A stretch of 64,000 bases of DNA, from assembly GCA_963774935.1 (NCBI GenBank), contig CAVZGO010000003.1, forward strand, positions 558,001-622,000. The letters are read 5' to 3'. Shown here piece after piece: positions 17,066 through 26,444 of the stretch. Origin of the DNA: CAVZGO01 sp963774935 (GTDB lineage: Bacteria; Chloroflexota; Anaerolineae; Anaerolineales; UBA4823). Position 1 is the first letter of the stretch. Each line of letters begins with the position of its first letter. Below the pieces are notes generated by a model. It saw only the letters and a list, made by a program, of their open reading frames with translations, searched no databases and was not told the DNA's origin. A program made the translations under genes and the position numbers.

Positions 17066-18451
17066 ATGCCCAGCAAATTGATTAAACATTGCGATGTGCT
17101 CGTTACCATGGATGCCCATCGCCGTGAAATTCGCGACGGCGGGCTGTTTATCCTGAACGGCATGATCGATCAGGTTGGGCCATCTGACAGTTTACCTGAA
17201 ACAGCCGATGAGGTGATTGATCTTCGGAATCATGTTGTTCTTCCAGGGTTAATAAACACCCATCACCACTTTTACCAGACACTCACGCGTGTTGTTCCCG
17301 CAGCACAAAACGCTAATTTATTCAACTGGTTAAAAACCCTTTATCCGATCTGGGCGCGCCTGCAGCCGGAGGATATCTACATTTCAACCCAAACAGCCCT
17401 GGCAGAGCTAGCACTCTCCGGCTGCACCACAGCATCCGACCATCTCTATTTATATCCCAATGGATCAAAACTGGATGACGAAATCGCGGCTGCTCTGGAG
17501 GTTGGCGTACGTCTCCATGCCTCGAGAGGTTCCATGAGCCTGGGTGAAAGCCAGGGCGGTCTGCCTCCGGATAGCGTTGTTCAAGACGAAGCGAGTATTT
17601 TACGTGATTCCCAGCGCTTGATCGAAACTTATCACGATCCAAACCCAGGCGCGATGACGCAGATTGTGCTGGCGCCTTGTTCTCCTTTTAGCGTTACAGC
17701 ATCATTAATGCGTGAGAGTGTAAGCCTTGCTCGTCATTACGGCGTCCATTTACACACTCACCTGGCAGAAACCCAGGATGAAGAGAAATTTTGCCAGGAG
17801 CTATTCGGACACAAGCCGGTTTCCTATATGGAATCGCTGGATTGGGTGGGCTCGGATGTCTGGTTTGCTCATTCTGTGCATGTTGACGCCGCGGAGATCA
17901 ATACTTACCGCCGGACAGGCTGTGGTGTGGCTCATTGCCCATCCTCTAATATGCGCCTGGCATCCGGCATCGCCCCGGTGATGGCAATGCGCTCTGCTGG
18001 GGTTAAGGTTGGACTGGGTGTAGATGGCTCTGCAAGCAATGATTGCTCGCATCTGCTCGCAGAAGTACGCCAGGCAATGCTTCTGGCACGGTTGAACGCT
18101 GCATTAGGCGGTGCGTCATTGTCCAATCAAGACGCGCCGGCATTAATGACCGCCAGGGAAGCGTTAGAAATAGCTACTATAGGCAGTGCTGCTGTTCTCG
18201 GACGTACCGATCTCGGTTCGTTGGAGCCAGGCAAGTGTGCAGATTTCTTCGCCGTCCGCATGGACCGGTTGGATTACGCCGGTGCACTTCACGACCCAGT
18301 TGCGGCACTTGTATTCTGTTCACCTCGTCAGGTGGACTATACTTTCGTTGGTGGAAATAAGGTCGTCGATCATGGCAACCTCACCTCAGTAGACCTTCCC
18401 GGCCTGGTAGAGAGACATAACCGGGCAGCCCACAGGCTGGTGAATGGATAA
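17066..18451 (+). CDS. 8-oxoguanine deaminase-type amidohydrolase
   Basis: A 461-residue metal-dependent deaminase of the AtzB/TrzN/SsnA branch of the amidohydrolase superfamily. The metal motif HxH lies in NTHHHFYQTLTR (His66 and His68), HTHLAETQDEE supplies the third His, AHSVHVD the fourth and GVDGSASND the Asp. The segments ASRGSMSLGESQGGLPPDS and NLFNWLKTLYPIW are characteristic of 8-oxoguanine deaminases, which convert 8-oxoguanine to urate and ammonia. ATG 17066 is preferred over the TTG at 17060 because AAGGA lies 6 bases before it. It is the first gene after the operator-promoter region and overlaps the adenine deaminase start by 8 bases. Confidence 0.82.
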   Translation: MPSKLIKHCDVLVTMDAHRREIRDGGLFILNGMIDQVGPSDSLPETADEVIDLRNHVVLPGLINTHHHFYQTLTRVVPAAQNANLFNWLKTLYPIWARLQPEDIYISTQTALAELALSGCTTASDHLYLYPNGSKLDDEIAAALEVGVRLHASRGSMSLGESQGGLPPDSVVQDEASILRDSQRLIETYHDPNPGAMTQIVLAPCSPFSVTASLMRESVSLARHYGVHLHTHLAETQDEEKFCQELFGHKPVSYMESLDWVGSDVWFAHSVHVDAAEINTYRRTGCGVAHCPSSNMRLASGIAPVMAMRSAGVKVGLGVDGSASNDCSHLLAEVRQAMLLARLNAALGGASLSNQDAPALMTAREALEIATIGSAAVLGRTDLGSLEPGKCADFFAVRMDRLDYAGALHDPVAALVFCSPRQVDYTFVGGNKVVDHGNLTSVDLPGLVERHNRAAHRLVNG

Positions 18452-20279
18452 CCTCATGGATGAGATTACTAAACCTAGCAAACATGATTTTTTTCATCAT
18501 CGCCTTGTTGAGGTGGCGATGGGACGAAAAGCTGCTGACACGGTAATCACAGATGGCAAATGGGTCTGTGTTCAATCCGGTGAAATCATCCCACATACTG
18601 ACATCGCCATCAGTGGTGAGCATATCGCATATATCGGGCCAGATGCTTCCCATACCATTGGGAAGGACACCCAGAAGATAGATGCAGGAGGTCAGTATCT
18701 GGTACCAGGTCTGCTGGACGGGCACATGCATGTAGAGTCAGGTATGCTGACCGTGACCGAGTTTGTGCGTGCAGTCGTCCCCCATGGCACTACGGCGATG
18801 TTTATCGACCCACATGAAATTGCGAATGTGCTCGGTTTGCGCGGTGTGCGCATGATGGTGGATGAAGCAGCTCAGCAGCCTGTTCATGTCTGGGTTGAGG
18901 TGCCATCCTGTGTGCCATCTGCACCCAGTTTTGAAACGCCGGGCGCAAATCTTGAATCCGCTGATGTCGCCGAAGCTTTAGGGTGGTCGGGTGTGATTGG
19001 ACTTGGCGAAATGATGAATTTTCCAGGTGTTTATAGCGGCGATACCCGGGTTCATACTATTCTAGAAAAATCTCGTCTCAGCCGGAAGGTAATCGGGGGG
19101 CATTATGCCTCCCCAGATTTAGGCTTGCCTTTTCATGGCTATGTCGCCGGTGGGGCATTGGACGACCATGAAGGCATCACAATGGAAGATGCTGCGGCAA
19201 GGGTGCGTCAGGGGATGAAAGCAATGCTGCGGCAGGGCTCCGCCTGGCAGGATGTAGCAGAAGGTGTTCGAGCCATTAATGAAATGGGGATTAACCCTCG
19301 TAGCTTCATTCTATGCACCGATGATAGCCACTGCCAGACCCTGGTAGATGAAGGTCATGTGAACCGTGCAGTGCAGCAGGCAATCAAGCATGGGGTAGAG
19401 CCGGTAACCGCGATTCAAATGGCAACCATCAATACGGCTGAGCACTTTGGTCTATCAGCTCACATCGGTATGCTTGCACCTGGAAGGTTTGCGGATATCC
19501 TGCTGGTCCCTGATCTGGCCAAATTAAAACCAAATCTCGTAATCGCCAAAGGCAATATCCTTGCTCAAAACGGGCGTATGTTAGTTGACCTGCCGGCATT
19601 TCCAGAGCCAGATTGGGCATTGAACTCGGTTCATATCCCAAGGCGGATGGAAGCAAAGGACTTTCTATTACCTTACCAGCCTCAAGATGGTCAGGAACCA
19701 GAATATGTCAAGGCACACGTGATCGGCATTATTGAAAACCAGGCACCCACGCGGCATTTAACCATCGAGTTGCCCTTAAACCGGGGAAAAGTACAACCCG
19801 ATATGGCTCAAGATCTCGCCAAGGCCGCGGTGATTGAGCGACATCACGGCTCCGGCAGAGTGCAGGTTGGATTGGTGCACGGTTTTGGGTTCAACACTGC
19901 CTGCGCTGTTGCTTCTACGGTTGCCCATGATTGCCATCACATGGTCCTGGTCGGCACCGACGACGAAAATCTGGCGATTGCTGCCAACCATCTTGCCGGG
20001 ATTGGTGGAGGGCAGGTAGTTGTCTGTCAGGGAAAGATAATCGGGGAGGTAGCTCTCCCCATCGCCGGAATAATGTCCAACGCCCGGCCAGAGATCGTTG
20101 CAAGGCAAGCTGCCACCGTTCTCGACGGTTTTCGCGCTTGCGGTTGTAAATTGAACAATCCCAATATGCAGCTCAGCTTGCTGGCGCTGGTGGTTATCCC
20201 GGAATTACGAATTTCAGACCTGGGGCTGTTTGATGCCCAGCAGTTTAAACTCATTCCGGTCCTGGATGCTCTTAAATAA
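18444..20279 (+). CDS. ade: Adenine deaminase
   Basis: A 611-residue amidohydrolase of the Ade/AdeC family that converts adenine to hypoxanthine and ammonia. LLDGHMHVESGMLT (metal His pair), MFIDPHEIANVLG, GGHYASPD and LCTDDSHCQT are diagnostic. The C-terminal domain with VALPIAGIMSNARPE is also typical, and the length fits the 570-610 usual for the family. The start ATG 18444 overlaps the preceding stop; ATG 18456 is an alternative. The tight coupling with 8-oxoguanine deaminase supports a purine base pathway. The regulator gene follows immediately. Confidence 0.92.
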   Translation: MDNLMDEITKPSKHDFFHHRLVEVAMGRKAADTVITDGKWVCVQSGEIIPHTDIAISGEHIAYIGPDASHTIGKDTQKIDAGGQYLVPGLLDGHMHVESGMLTVTEFVRAVVPHGTTAMFIDPHEIANVLGLRGVRMMVDEAAQQPVHVWVEVPSCVPSAPSFETPGANLESADVAEALGWSGVIGLGEMMNFPGVYSGDTRVHTILEKSRLSRKVIGGHYASPDLGLPFHGYVAGGALDDHEGITMEDAAARVRQGMKAMLRQGSAWQDVAEGVRAINEMGINPRSFILCTDDSHCQTLVDEGHVNRAVQQAIKHGVEPVTAIQMATINTAEHFGLSAHIGMLAPGRFADILLVPDLAKLKPNLVIAKGNILAQNGRMLVDLPAFPEPDWALNSVHIPRRMEAKDFLLPYQPQDGQEPEYVKAHVIGIIENQAPTRHLTIELPLNRGKVQPDMAQDLAKAAVIERHHGSGRVQVGLVHGFGFNTACAVASTVAHDCHHMVLVGTDDENLAIAANHLAGIGGGQVVVCQGKIIGEVALPIAGIMSNARPEIVARQAATVLDGFRACGCKLNNPNMQLSLLALVVIPELRISDLGLFDAQQFKLIPVLDALK

Positions 20280-20292
20280 GCATAAAAACTTC

Positions 20293-21033
20293 ATGTGCCC
20301 TCAATCCATTTCCCAAAAACTCCATGAAGACCTGGATGAGATCATTTCCTCAGCATCTCCAGGTCAGCGACTGCCATCTGAGCCGGCTTTAGCCCGTCAG
20401 CTGGGCGTCTCACGCGCCACATTACGTGAAGCGATGCGAACCTTCGAGTCCCAAGGATTGCTGCGGCGAAAGCAAGGCTCCGGAACCTTTGTTACCCATC
20501 CATCGAGTGTTTTTGACAGCGGTCTGGAGGTTTTGGAAAGCATCGAGACGCTTGCGCACCGCACGGGCTTATCGGTGATGATGGGCAATCATAGGGTAGA
20601 ACAAAGGCCAGCCAATGATGAAGAATGCCGGGCTTTGGGATTGCAGGGGGCTTGCCAGGTAATCCACGTTTCCCGAGTAATCGAAGCAGAGAATCGTCCA
20701 GTGGCTTACCTGATTGATGTTCTACCTGTGGACATCCTCTCGAAAGAAGAACTCAGCCAGGGTTTTACCGGCTCCGTTCTAGACCTCATACTCAATCGAG
20801 GAATTCCCCCCCTATTAGCGTCGAGGACCGAGATAACCGCGGTAACTGCGACGATTGAGCTGGCGCGCGCCCTTGGCATCCAGCGAAGCGATGTTCTGCT
20901 GTGCTTCATTGCATATCTGTATGACTCGGATGGGCGCGCGGTAGATTACTCGCACAGCTATTTCCTGCCGGGATACTTTCACTTTCACGTCGTTCGTAAA
21001 GTAGGCGAGAAACGTTCCGCCGAACAAAATTAG
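20293..21033 (+). CDS. GntR-family transcriptional regulator with UTRA domain
   Basis: A 246-residue regulator. The winged helix (about residues 5-72) contains LPSEPALARQLGVSRATLRE and LLRRKQGSGTFV. The rest is a UTRA ligand domain (about 90-240) with VIEAENRPVAYLIDVLP and DYSHSYFLPGYFHFHV. UTRA domains bind small metabolites, here perhaps a purine or carbamoylated intermediate. The start is uncertain: ATG 20293 lies closest to the usual N-terminus, ATG 20266 and 20230 are in frame but overlap ade, and no strong ribosome-binding site decides. The palindromic pair at 16943-17001 is its most likely operator. Confidence 0.85.
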   Translation: MCPQSISQKLHEDLDEIISSASPGQRLPSEPALARQLGVSRATLREAMRTFESQGLLRRKQGSGTFVTHPSSVFDSGLEVLESIETLAHRTGLSVMMGNHRVEQRPANDEECRALGLQGACQVIHVSRVIEAENRPVAYLIDVLPVDILSKEELSQGFTGSVLDLILNRGIPPLLASRTEITAVTATIELARALGIQRSDVLLCFIAYLYDSDGRAVDYSHSYFLPGYFHFHVVRKVGEKRSAEQN

Positions 21034-21064
21034 ATACCAATACCAACAATTAGGAGATGAAACA

Positions 21065-22018
21065 ATGCGTAGTTTTTCTGGTCGTGACATTCTTTCTTTG
21101 AAAGATTTCGAACGAAATGAATTCTTTCATGTATTCGAAGTCGCAAAGCAGATGGAGGATATTGCTCGCAGCCGCCGCAATGTCAACATGCTGGCTGAGA
21201 AGACCCTGGTTACCGCCTTTTACCAGCCGAGCACACGCACCCGACTGGCACACGAAGCAGCCATGCATCGTCTGGGCGGACATGTCACTGGATTTTCCGA
21301 TGCCAAGATGACTCGCGCTGGTGACTGGTACCAGGAGTCAATCAAAGATACAGTCAAGATGCTGGAATTTTATGGCGATGTCATCGTCATGCGCCACTTC
21401 CAGCAAGGAGCACCTCACGAAGCTGCGAAATGGGCGTCCATTCCGATTATCAATGGCGGAGATGGTTGGGGAGAACACCCCACCCAGATCTTAACCGACC
21501 TGCTTACTGTGAAGCGGGAGAAAGGTCAGATCGACGGATTGAATTGGCTGGCAGTCGGCGATATGCGTATGCGCACCATGCACTCCCTGGGATATGCACT
21601 CACCCAATTCGACTGCCCGATCACGTTTGTTGCACCACCCGAGATGTCCCTCACCGATGAATTCAAGGCTGATTTGAAACAGTACAGCCTCAATTTCTCT
21701 GAAGCTGAGCATGTCGAGCAGGTAATTCACAAGGCTGACGTTATCCTGGTCGAACCGGTGGTTCAGCCAGACTACACCAAGGCGCGCGACGAGCGGAAGG
21801 GTGACACAGGTATGACACCCGCAAATTATAAGATTACTCGTGAGCTGCTGGAGAAAAAAGCCAAACCGGGCGCGATCTTGCTCCACTCACTGCCGCGCAT
21901 GGACGAAATTCCCTCTGATGTCGATATCACCCGTTGGTCGCGCTACTGGCAGGAAGCCTTCTATGGGGTGGTCATGCGCATGACCTTGTTGGCAATGGTC
22001 CTCGGTGCAGTTGAATAA
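21065..22018 (+). CDS. Aspartate carbamoyltransferase-like protein of uncertain substrate
   Basis: A 317-residue aspartate/ornithine carbamoyltransferase fold. Carbamoyl phosphate contacts are present: QPSTRTR (residues 54-60), GDGWGEHPTQILTDLLT and HSLPRMDEI. In the region where aspartate transcarbamoylases have the loop with Ser and Lys (SLAKGET type), this protein reads AKMTRAGDWYQES (80-92), and the aspartate-binding RVQ-type motif is replaced by ARDERKGD. The amino acid substrate may therefore not be aspartate. Placed directly before a YgeW-like paralogue and carbamate kinase, and not with other pyrimidine genes, it may serve catabolism. ATG 21065 follows GGAGATGA. Confidence 0.78.
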   Translation: MRSFSGRDILSLKDFERNEFFHVFEVAKQMEDIARSRRNVNMLAEKTLVTAFYQPSTRTRLAHEAAMHRLGGHVTGFSDAKMTRAGDWYQESIKDTVKMLEFYGDVIVMRHFQQGAPHEAAKWASIPIINGGDGWGEHPTQILTDLLTVKREKGQIDGLNWLAVGDMRMRTMHSLGYALTQFDCPITFVAPPEMSLTDEFKADLKQYSLNFSEAEHVEQVIHKADVILVEPVVQPDYTKARDERKGDTGMTPANYKITRELLEKKAKPGAILLHSLPRMDEIPSDVDITRWSRYWQEAFYGVVMRMTLLAMVLGAVE

Positions 22019-22086
22019 ATAATAACCATTCAAGGCTCGTATGCCAATGACTGGTCGTGTAATGTCATATCTGATTGGAGGAAACA

Positions 22087-23067
22087 ATGCAAACTGATCT
22101 TCGTGGTCGTGACTTAATTGGTGACCTGGACTTTTCCAAGGAAGAAGTAGAAACCGTGATGGATGTAGCATTCGACCTGAAGCGGAAACGTGCTTTGGGC
22201 GAGCTGCACCCTTATCTTCGAGATAAAGTACTGGCGATGTTATTCTTCTTCTCCAGCACACGCACACGCGGTTCCTTCGAAGCTGGCATGGCACAGCTCG
22301 GCGGACATGGCGCTTTCATCGAAAGCAAGACGACCCAAATTTCCCATGGAGATACCCCGAAAGAAATCGGTGAGATTTTTGGCCGTTATTTTGATGGGAT
22401 CGCCATTCGTCATGTAGATTGGGGCATCGGCAATGGATACTTGAACGATGTTGCTAAAGCATCCCGTGTCCCAGTGTTAAATATGCAGTGCGATATTTAC
22501 CATCCTTTCCAATGCCTTGCTGACCTGATGACGATTTTTGAAAAGAAGGGCCGGGACCTGCGCAGAAAGAAAATGGTCGTCTCATGGGCATATGCCGCTT
22601 CATACCAGAAGCCTATGTCAGTGCCGCAAAGTCTGGTTTTACAGATGCCGCGCTTTGGCCTGGATGTTGTGCTGGCTCACCCACCAGAGTTCAAGCTGAT
22701 GCCTGAAATCATGGATCAAGCTAAGGAACAAGCGAGGAAATTTGGCACCGGATTTGAAGTCGTCTATGATATGGAAGAAGCATTTAAGGATGCAGATATT
22801 GTATACGCCAAATCCTGGGGGGCGATGGTACACACCCCTGACCCGCAGGCTGGTGCAGAGATCATCAAGAAATACGAAAGCTGGATCACTGATGAGCGGA
22901 AGATGGCGCTTGCTAAACCAGATGCGATCTACATGCACCCACTGCCTGCAGACCGCAACATCGAAGTTACCGATGGCGTGATGGATGGTCCTCACTCGGT
23001 GGTCTATGACGAGGCGGAAAACCGCTTGCATGCCCAGAAAGCTGTGATGGCTCTTACCATGCGGTAA
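22087..23067 (+). CDS. YgeW-like carbamoyltransferase
   Basis: A 326-residue carbamoyltransferase with SSTRTRGSFEAG (STRTR at 57-61), NMQCDIYHPFQCLADLM and MHPLPADR. It shares with E. coli YgeW the segments KKMVVSWAYAASYQKPMSVP, RFGLDVVLAHPPE and MEEAFKDADIVYAKSW, so it belongs to the knotted YgeW/acetylornithine-carbamoyltransferase branch. YgeW belongs to clusters linked to anaerobic purine breakdown; its substrate is not firmly established. ATG 22087 is preceded by GGAGG, which itself overlaps an in-frame TTG at 22075. The order with carbamate kinase suggests phosphorolysis of a carbamoyl compound to carbamoyl phosphate. Confidence 0.85.
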   Translation: MQTDLRGRDLIGDLDFSKEEVETVMDVAFDLKRKRALGELHPYLRDKVLAMLFFFSSTRTRGSFEAGMAQLGGHGAFIESKTTQISHGDTPKEIGEIFGRYFDGIAIRHVDWGIGNGYLNDVAKASRVPVLNMQCDIYHPFQCLADLMTIFEKKGRDLRRKKMVVSWAYAASYQKPMSVPQSLVLQMPRFGLDVVLAHPPEFKLMPEIMDQAKEQARKFGTGFEVVYDMEEAFKDADIVYAKSWGAMVHTPDPQAGAEIIKKYESWITDERKMALAKPDAIYMHPLPADRNIEVTDGVMDGPHSVVYDEAENRLHAQKAVMALTMR

Positions 23068-23111
23068 GCCAGAGCCAGCTACTATATAGTGTTGAAATAT
23101 TTGAGGATCAG

Positions 23112-24081
23112 ATGATGGCTGAACAGCAGAAGAAAATTGCAGTAGTAGCTATTGGTGGCAACTCGCTCATCAAAGATGAGAAACACAAGTCTGTTGAAGA
23201 TCAGTACCAGGCTGCGAAGGAGACTACCTTACACATAGCAGATATGATCGAGGCAGGCTGGGACGTGGCGATTGGGCATGGTAATGGTCCGCAGGTAGGC
23301 TTCATTCTCCGCCGCTCTGAGATCGCCAGCAAAGTAGAAGGGATGCACGAGGTACCATTAGACGTTTGCGGCGCGGACTCCCAGGGCGCTATCGGTTATG
23401 CTTTACAGCAAACCTTGCAAAATGAGCTCTACCGGCGGAACCTCCACAAACCCGTCGCCACAGTGATCACTCAGGTGCTGGTGGACAAGGATGATCCTGC
23501 TTTTCGCAATCCCACCAAGCCGATTGGCAGCTTCATGGATCAGGGAGAAGCAAAGCGGCGCGCTGAACGATTTAGGCTGGTCGGTCGTTGAGGATGCTGG
23601 AAGAGGATGGCGAAGGGTTGTAGCTTCTCCATTACCAAAAGAAGTCGTCGAGCTGGAGACTGTCAACACGCTGATTAACGCTGGTGTTGTCGTGATCACG
23701 GTGGGCGGCGGTGGTATTCCGGTCATCGACGCCGGCGATGGCGCTTACAAAGGCGTCGCCGCTGTAATCGATAAGGACTACGCCAGCAGCTTGCTTGCGC
23801 AAAAGATCAACGCTGACCTCTTCTTAATTTCCACAGCAGTTGAGAAGGTTGCGATCAACTTCGGTAAGCCAGACCAAAAATGGCTGGACCGTATGACGGT
23901 GTCTGAAGCCAAGGCATACCTGGCTGAAGGCACTCACTTTGCCAAAGGCTCTATGGCACCCAAGATTCAGGCAATCCTGTGGTTCCTCGAAACCGGCGGT
24001 AAGGCTGCGATCATTACAAATCCCGAGAATATCGGTAAAGCGCTACGCGGAGAAACTGGCACCTGGATCGTACCAGATTAG
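23112..24081 (+). pseudogene. arcC: Carbamate kinase, interrupted by a +1 frameshift
   Basis: Carbamate kinase makes ATP from carbamoyl phosphate and ADP, releasing ammonia and CO2. The first frame (23112-23591) carries VVAIGGNSLIKDEKH, GWDVAIGHGNGPQVGFI and NPTKPIGSFMDQGEAK. The second, one base further on, resumes with LGWSVVEDAGRGWRRVV and continues through VVITVGGGGIPV, DKDYASSLLA and FAKGSMAPKIQA to the stop at 24081. The two parts join into a full-length enzyme of about 320 residues if one base is removed in the GCGGCGCG run at about 23555-23562. Both halves are well conserved, so a sequencing error is as likely as a real lesion. A terminator follows. Confidence 0.85.
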
Positions 24082-24095
24082 GAGCGTAACAAGTG

Positions 24096-24128
24096 GAGGG
24101 ACTGCCGGGATATGACAGTCCCTCTTTT
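24096..24128 (+). terminator. Terminator after carbamate kinase
   Basis: Perfect 9-bp stem GAGGGACTG with CAGTCCCTC, an 11-base loop, then TTTTATT. It separates the deaminase/carbamoyltransferase operon from the transporter operon. The following bases to 24255 are AT-rich and may hold the next promoter, which I could not define. Confidence 0.8.
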
Positions 24129-24255
24129 ATTCTTGAAAAATTTTACAATTAAGAGCGCATATTTACAGTAAAATTCACTAAGTAATCGAGAGTTGGCACG
24201 CGGATTCATAACACGATCATCCGGGAAAAATTTATCACCGGAATAGGAGAGGACA

Positions 24256-25407
24256 ATGCCGCAACACCAATCGACCAGTGTACGCCGCTTCAAGAGTGGC
24301 TACTGGATCGGCCCACTCATACCATTCCTGGCGACCCTGGCGGCATTTTTCGTGGGTGGGATTATGCTTCTATTATTAGGGGTAAATCCAATAGAAGCTT
24401 ACAGCGCAATGATCACCGGCGCCATCGGCAGTCCAAACGCACTTGCAGATACCATCGTCAAAGCCACACCGCTAATGCTCGTCGGTGTAGGCATTTGCGT
24501 AGCATTCCGTGGTGGAATGATTAATATTGGTGGTGAAGGCCAGATGATCCTGGGTGGACTGGCAGCAACTGGAGCCGCATTAGCATTCCCCGATTGGCCT
24601 GCCTGGGCTATTATTACATTTGCATTGATCCTGGGATTTTTAGCAGGTGCATTTTGGGGGTTCATTCCTGGAGCGCTAAAAGCCTACATGAACGTAAATG
24701 AAATCCTCACCACAATCATGTTAAACGCCATTGCAGTGCAAATGATGAACTTCCTATTGAGTGGTCCTTTGATGGACCCATTACAAATAACCCAGGGTTC
24801 GTTTATTCCACAGACTGCTCGATTTTCAGCCGCTGCGGATCTGCCACGCCTTGTACCCACCCGTTTGCACGCCGGGATCATACTGGCGATCCTGGTCGCC
24901 ATCCTGGTTTGGGTGCTGCTCTGGCGCACAACAATAGGATTCAGAATCCGTGCTGTTGGTTTGAGCCAGCCAGCCTCTCGCCGGGCAGGAATACGCGTCA
25001 GCCGCTATGCCATGCTTGCTTTGGTCATCAGCGGCGCTCTGGCAGGTCTTGCAGGCGCAGTGCAGGTTTTGGGGGTGAATCATCGCATGTTTACCGATGG
25101 CTCTGCTACCGGCTTTACCGGTGGGGCGGGATTTAATGGAATCGTCGCAGCTTTATTTGGTCAGCTCCATCCCATTGGCACGATCCCGGCGTCAATATTT
25201 TTCGGAGCAATGATTGTAGGTGCCAACCAGATGCAGCGGGCAGTGCAGGTACCTTCAGCGTTAATCACTGTCCTTAACGGTTTGCTGGTAATTTTTGTGG
25301 TCAGCTCTGAAATCTTCCGAAAACGACTGGCGCGTCGGCGTGAGATGTTTGAAATGGAGCAACAAGCCACTTCACCTCCAACCGGTGCAGAACTAGAGAC
25401 CCAATGA
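24256..25407 (+). CDS. Nucleoside-type ABC transporter permease (system 1, first subunit)
   Basis: A 383-residue permease of the BPD_transp_2 family (BmpE/NupP/RbsC-like) with about ten membrane segments. Diagnostic stretches include FRGGMINIGGEGQMILGG (near residue 94), MNVNEILTTIMLNAIA (near 154) and RAVGLSQPASRRAGI (near 232). Family members work with BMP-type binding lipoproteins to import nucleosides and nucleobases. The ribosome-binding site is AGGAGAGG. The stop overlaps the next permease start by 4 bases (ATGA), so the two subunits are coupled. The C-terminus is charged and cytoplasmic. Confidence 0.88.
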   Translation: MPQHQSTSVRRFKSGYWIGPLIPFLATLAAFFVGGIMLLLLGVNPIEAYSAMITGAIGSPNALADTIVKATPLMLVGVGICVAFRGGMINIGGEGQMILGGLAATGAALAFPDWPAWAIITFALILGFLAGAFWGFIPGALKAYMNVNEILTTIMLNAIAVQMMNFLLSGPLMDPLQITQGSFIPQTARFSAAADLPRLVPTRLHAGIILAILVAILVWVLLWRTTIGFRIRAVGLSQPASRRAGIRVSRYAMLALVISGALAGLAGAVQVLGVNHRMFTDGSATGFTGGAGFNGIVAALFGQLHPIGTIPASIFFGAMIVGANQMQRAVQVPSALITVLNGLLVIFVVSSEIFRKRLARRREMFEMEQQATSPPTGAELETQ

Positions 25408-26339
25408 ACGAAGATCTGGCGACTACAGCAATTATTATCGGAATCCTGACCTCAGGGATCAGGCTTGCCACGCCTTATTTATATGCTTCCATTGGCGAGA
25501 TGATCGGACAGCTCAGCGGCGTGCTCAACCTGGGGGTAGACGGAATTATGCTGATGGGAGCGTTCTCAGGTTTTTATATCACCTACCAGACTGGCAACCC
25601 ATGGCTCGGATTGCTTGCGGCTATCCTGGTTGGTGGTGCGATGGGTCTGGCGATGGCAGTGATTAGCGTCACACTTAAAGCCGAGCAAGGCATCAGCGGG
25701 ATCGGTCTTTATCTGTTTGGTTTAGGTCTGAGTGATCTGTTGTTCCAGCTTATGATCGGAAGTGTCAAAACCGTCAGCGGCTTTCAGCCAATACATATCC
25801 CGTTTCTCTCAGAAATACCGATCATCGGAGAAATTTTCTTCAACCACAACCTGATGGTATACGGTGCATACCTGCTTGTACCGATTAGCTGGTTTATGAT
25901 TAATAAAACCACGTGGGGGTTAAAAATTAAATCTGTCGGCCAAAACCCGGCTGCTGCAGATGCCATGGGTGTCAGTGTCAACAAGGTGCGTTATGCAGCC
26001 GTTATCATTGGCGGCATATTGGCAGGAGTTGCCGGAGCATCCCTCTCGATTGCTTTATTGAATGTATTTCAACAAAACCTGACCTATGGGATGGGTTTTA
26101 TTGCCGTTGCGCTTGTGTATTTTGGGGGATGGAACCCTAGAGGCATACTGTTGGGTTCACTATTATTCAGCACCGTAAATGCTATTCAACTGTGGATCCA
26201 GGTATTGGGGATTCCCATCCCATCCGATTTTGCTACCATGCTGCCGTATGTCCTGACCATACTTGCCTTAGTGTTTGCGGTTCGAAAAGTGAACCAACCG
26301 GCGGCGCTTTCTAAGTCTTTTGAACGAGGGGAAGGTTGA
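25404..26339 (+). CDS. Nucleoside-type ABC transporter permease (system 1, second subunit)
   Basis: A 311-residue permease, the BmpF/NupQ-like partner of the previous subunit. Motifs include ASIGEMIGQLSGVLNLGVDG near residue 29, VTLKAEQGISGIGLYLFGLG near residue 90 and SVGQNPAAADAMGVSVNKVR near residue 178. The FGGWNPRG segment near the C-terminal side is shared by the second permeases of BMP-type systems. Translation is coupled by the ATGA overlap with the upstream subunit. Confidence 0.88.
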   Translation: MNEDLATTAIIIGILTSGIRLATPYLYASIGEMIGQLSGVLNLGVDGIMLMGAFSGFYITYQTGNPWLGLLAAILVGGAMGLAMAVISVTLKAEQGISGIGLYLFGLGLSDLLFQLMIGSVKTVSGFQPIHIPFLSEIPIIGEIFFNHNLMVYGAYLLVPISWFMINKTTWGLKIKSVGQNPAAADAMGVSVNKVRYAAVIIGGILAGVAGASLSIALLNVFQQNLTYGMGFIAVALVYFGGWNPRGILLGSLLFSTVNAIQLWIQVLGIPIPSDFATMLPYVLTILALVFAVRKVNQPAALSKSFERGEG

Positions 26340-26444
26340 TATTTGGGAAAGGAGGATAATCGTTCAGGAGAAGTTAAATTGTAAGACGATGTTGATAAGT
26401 TTGGATATGATTAACACAAATATTGATTACTGAGGAGATGAACG

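Noticed and set aside
23491..24081. Carbamate kinase C-terminal part as a separate gene
   Set aside because: It starts out of frame inside the first part, has no ribosome-binding site, and the two parts together make one standard enzyme.
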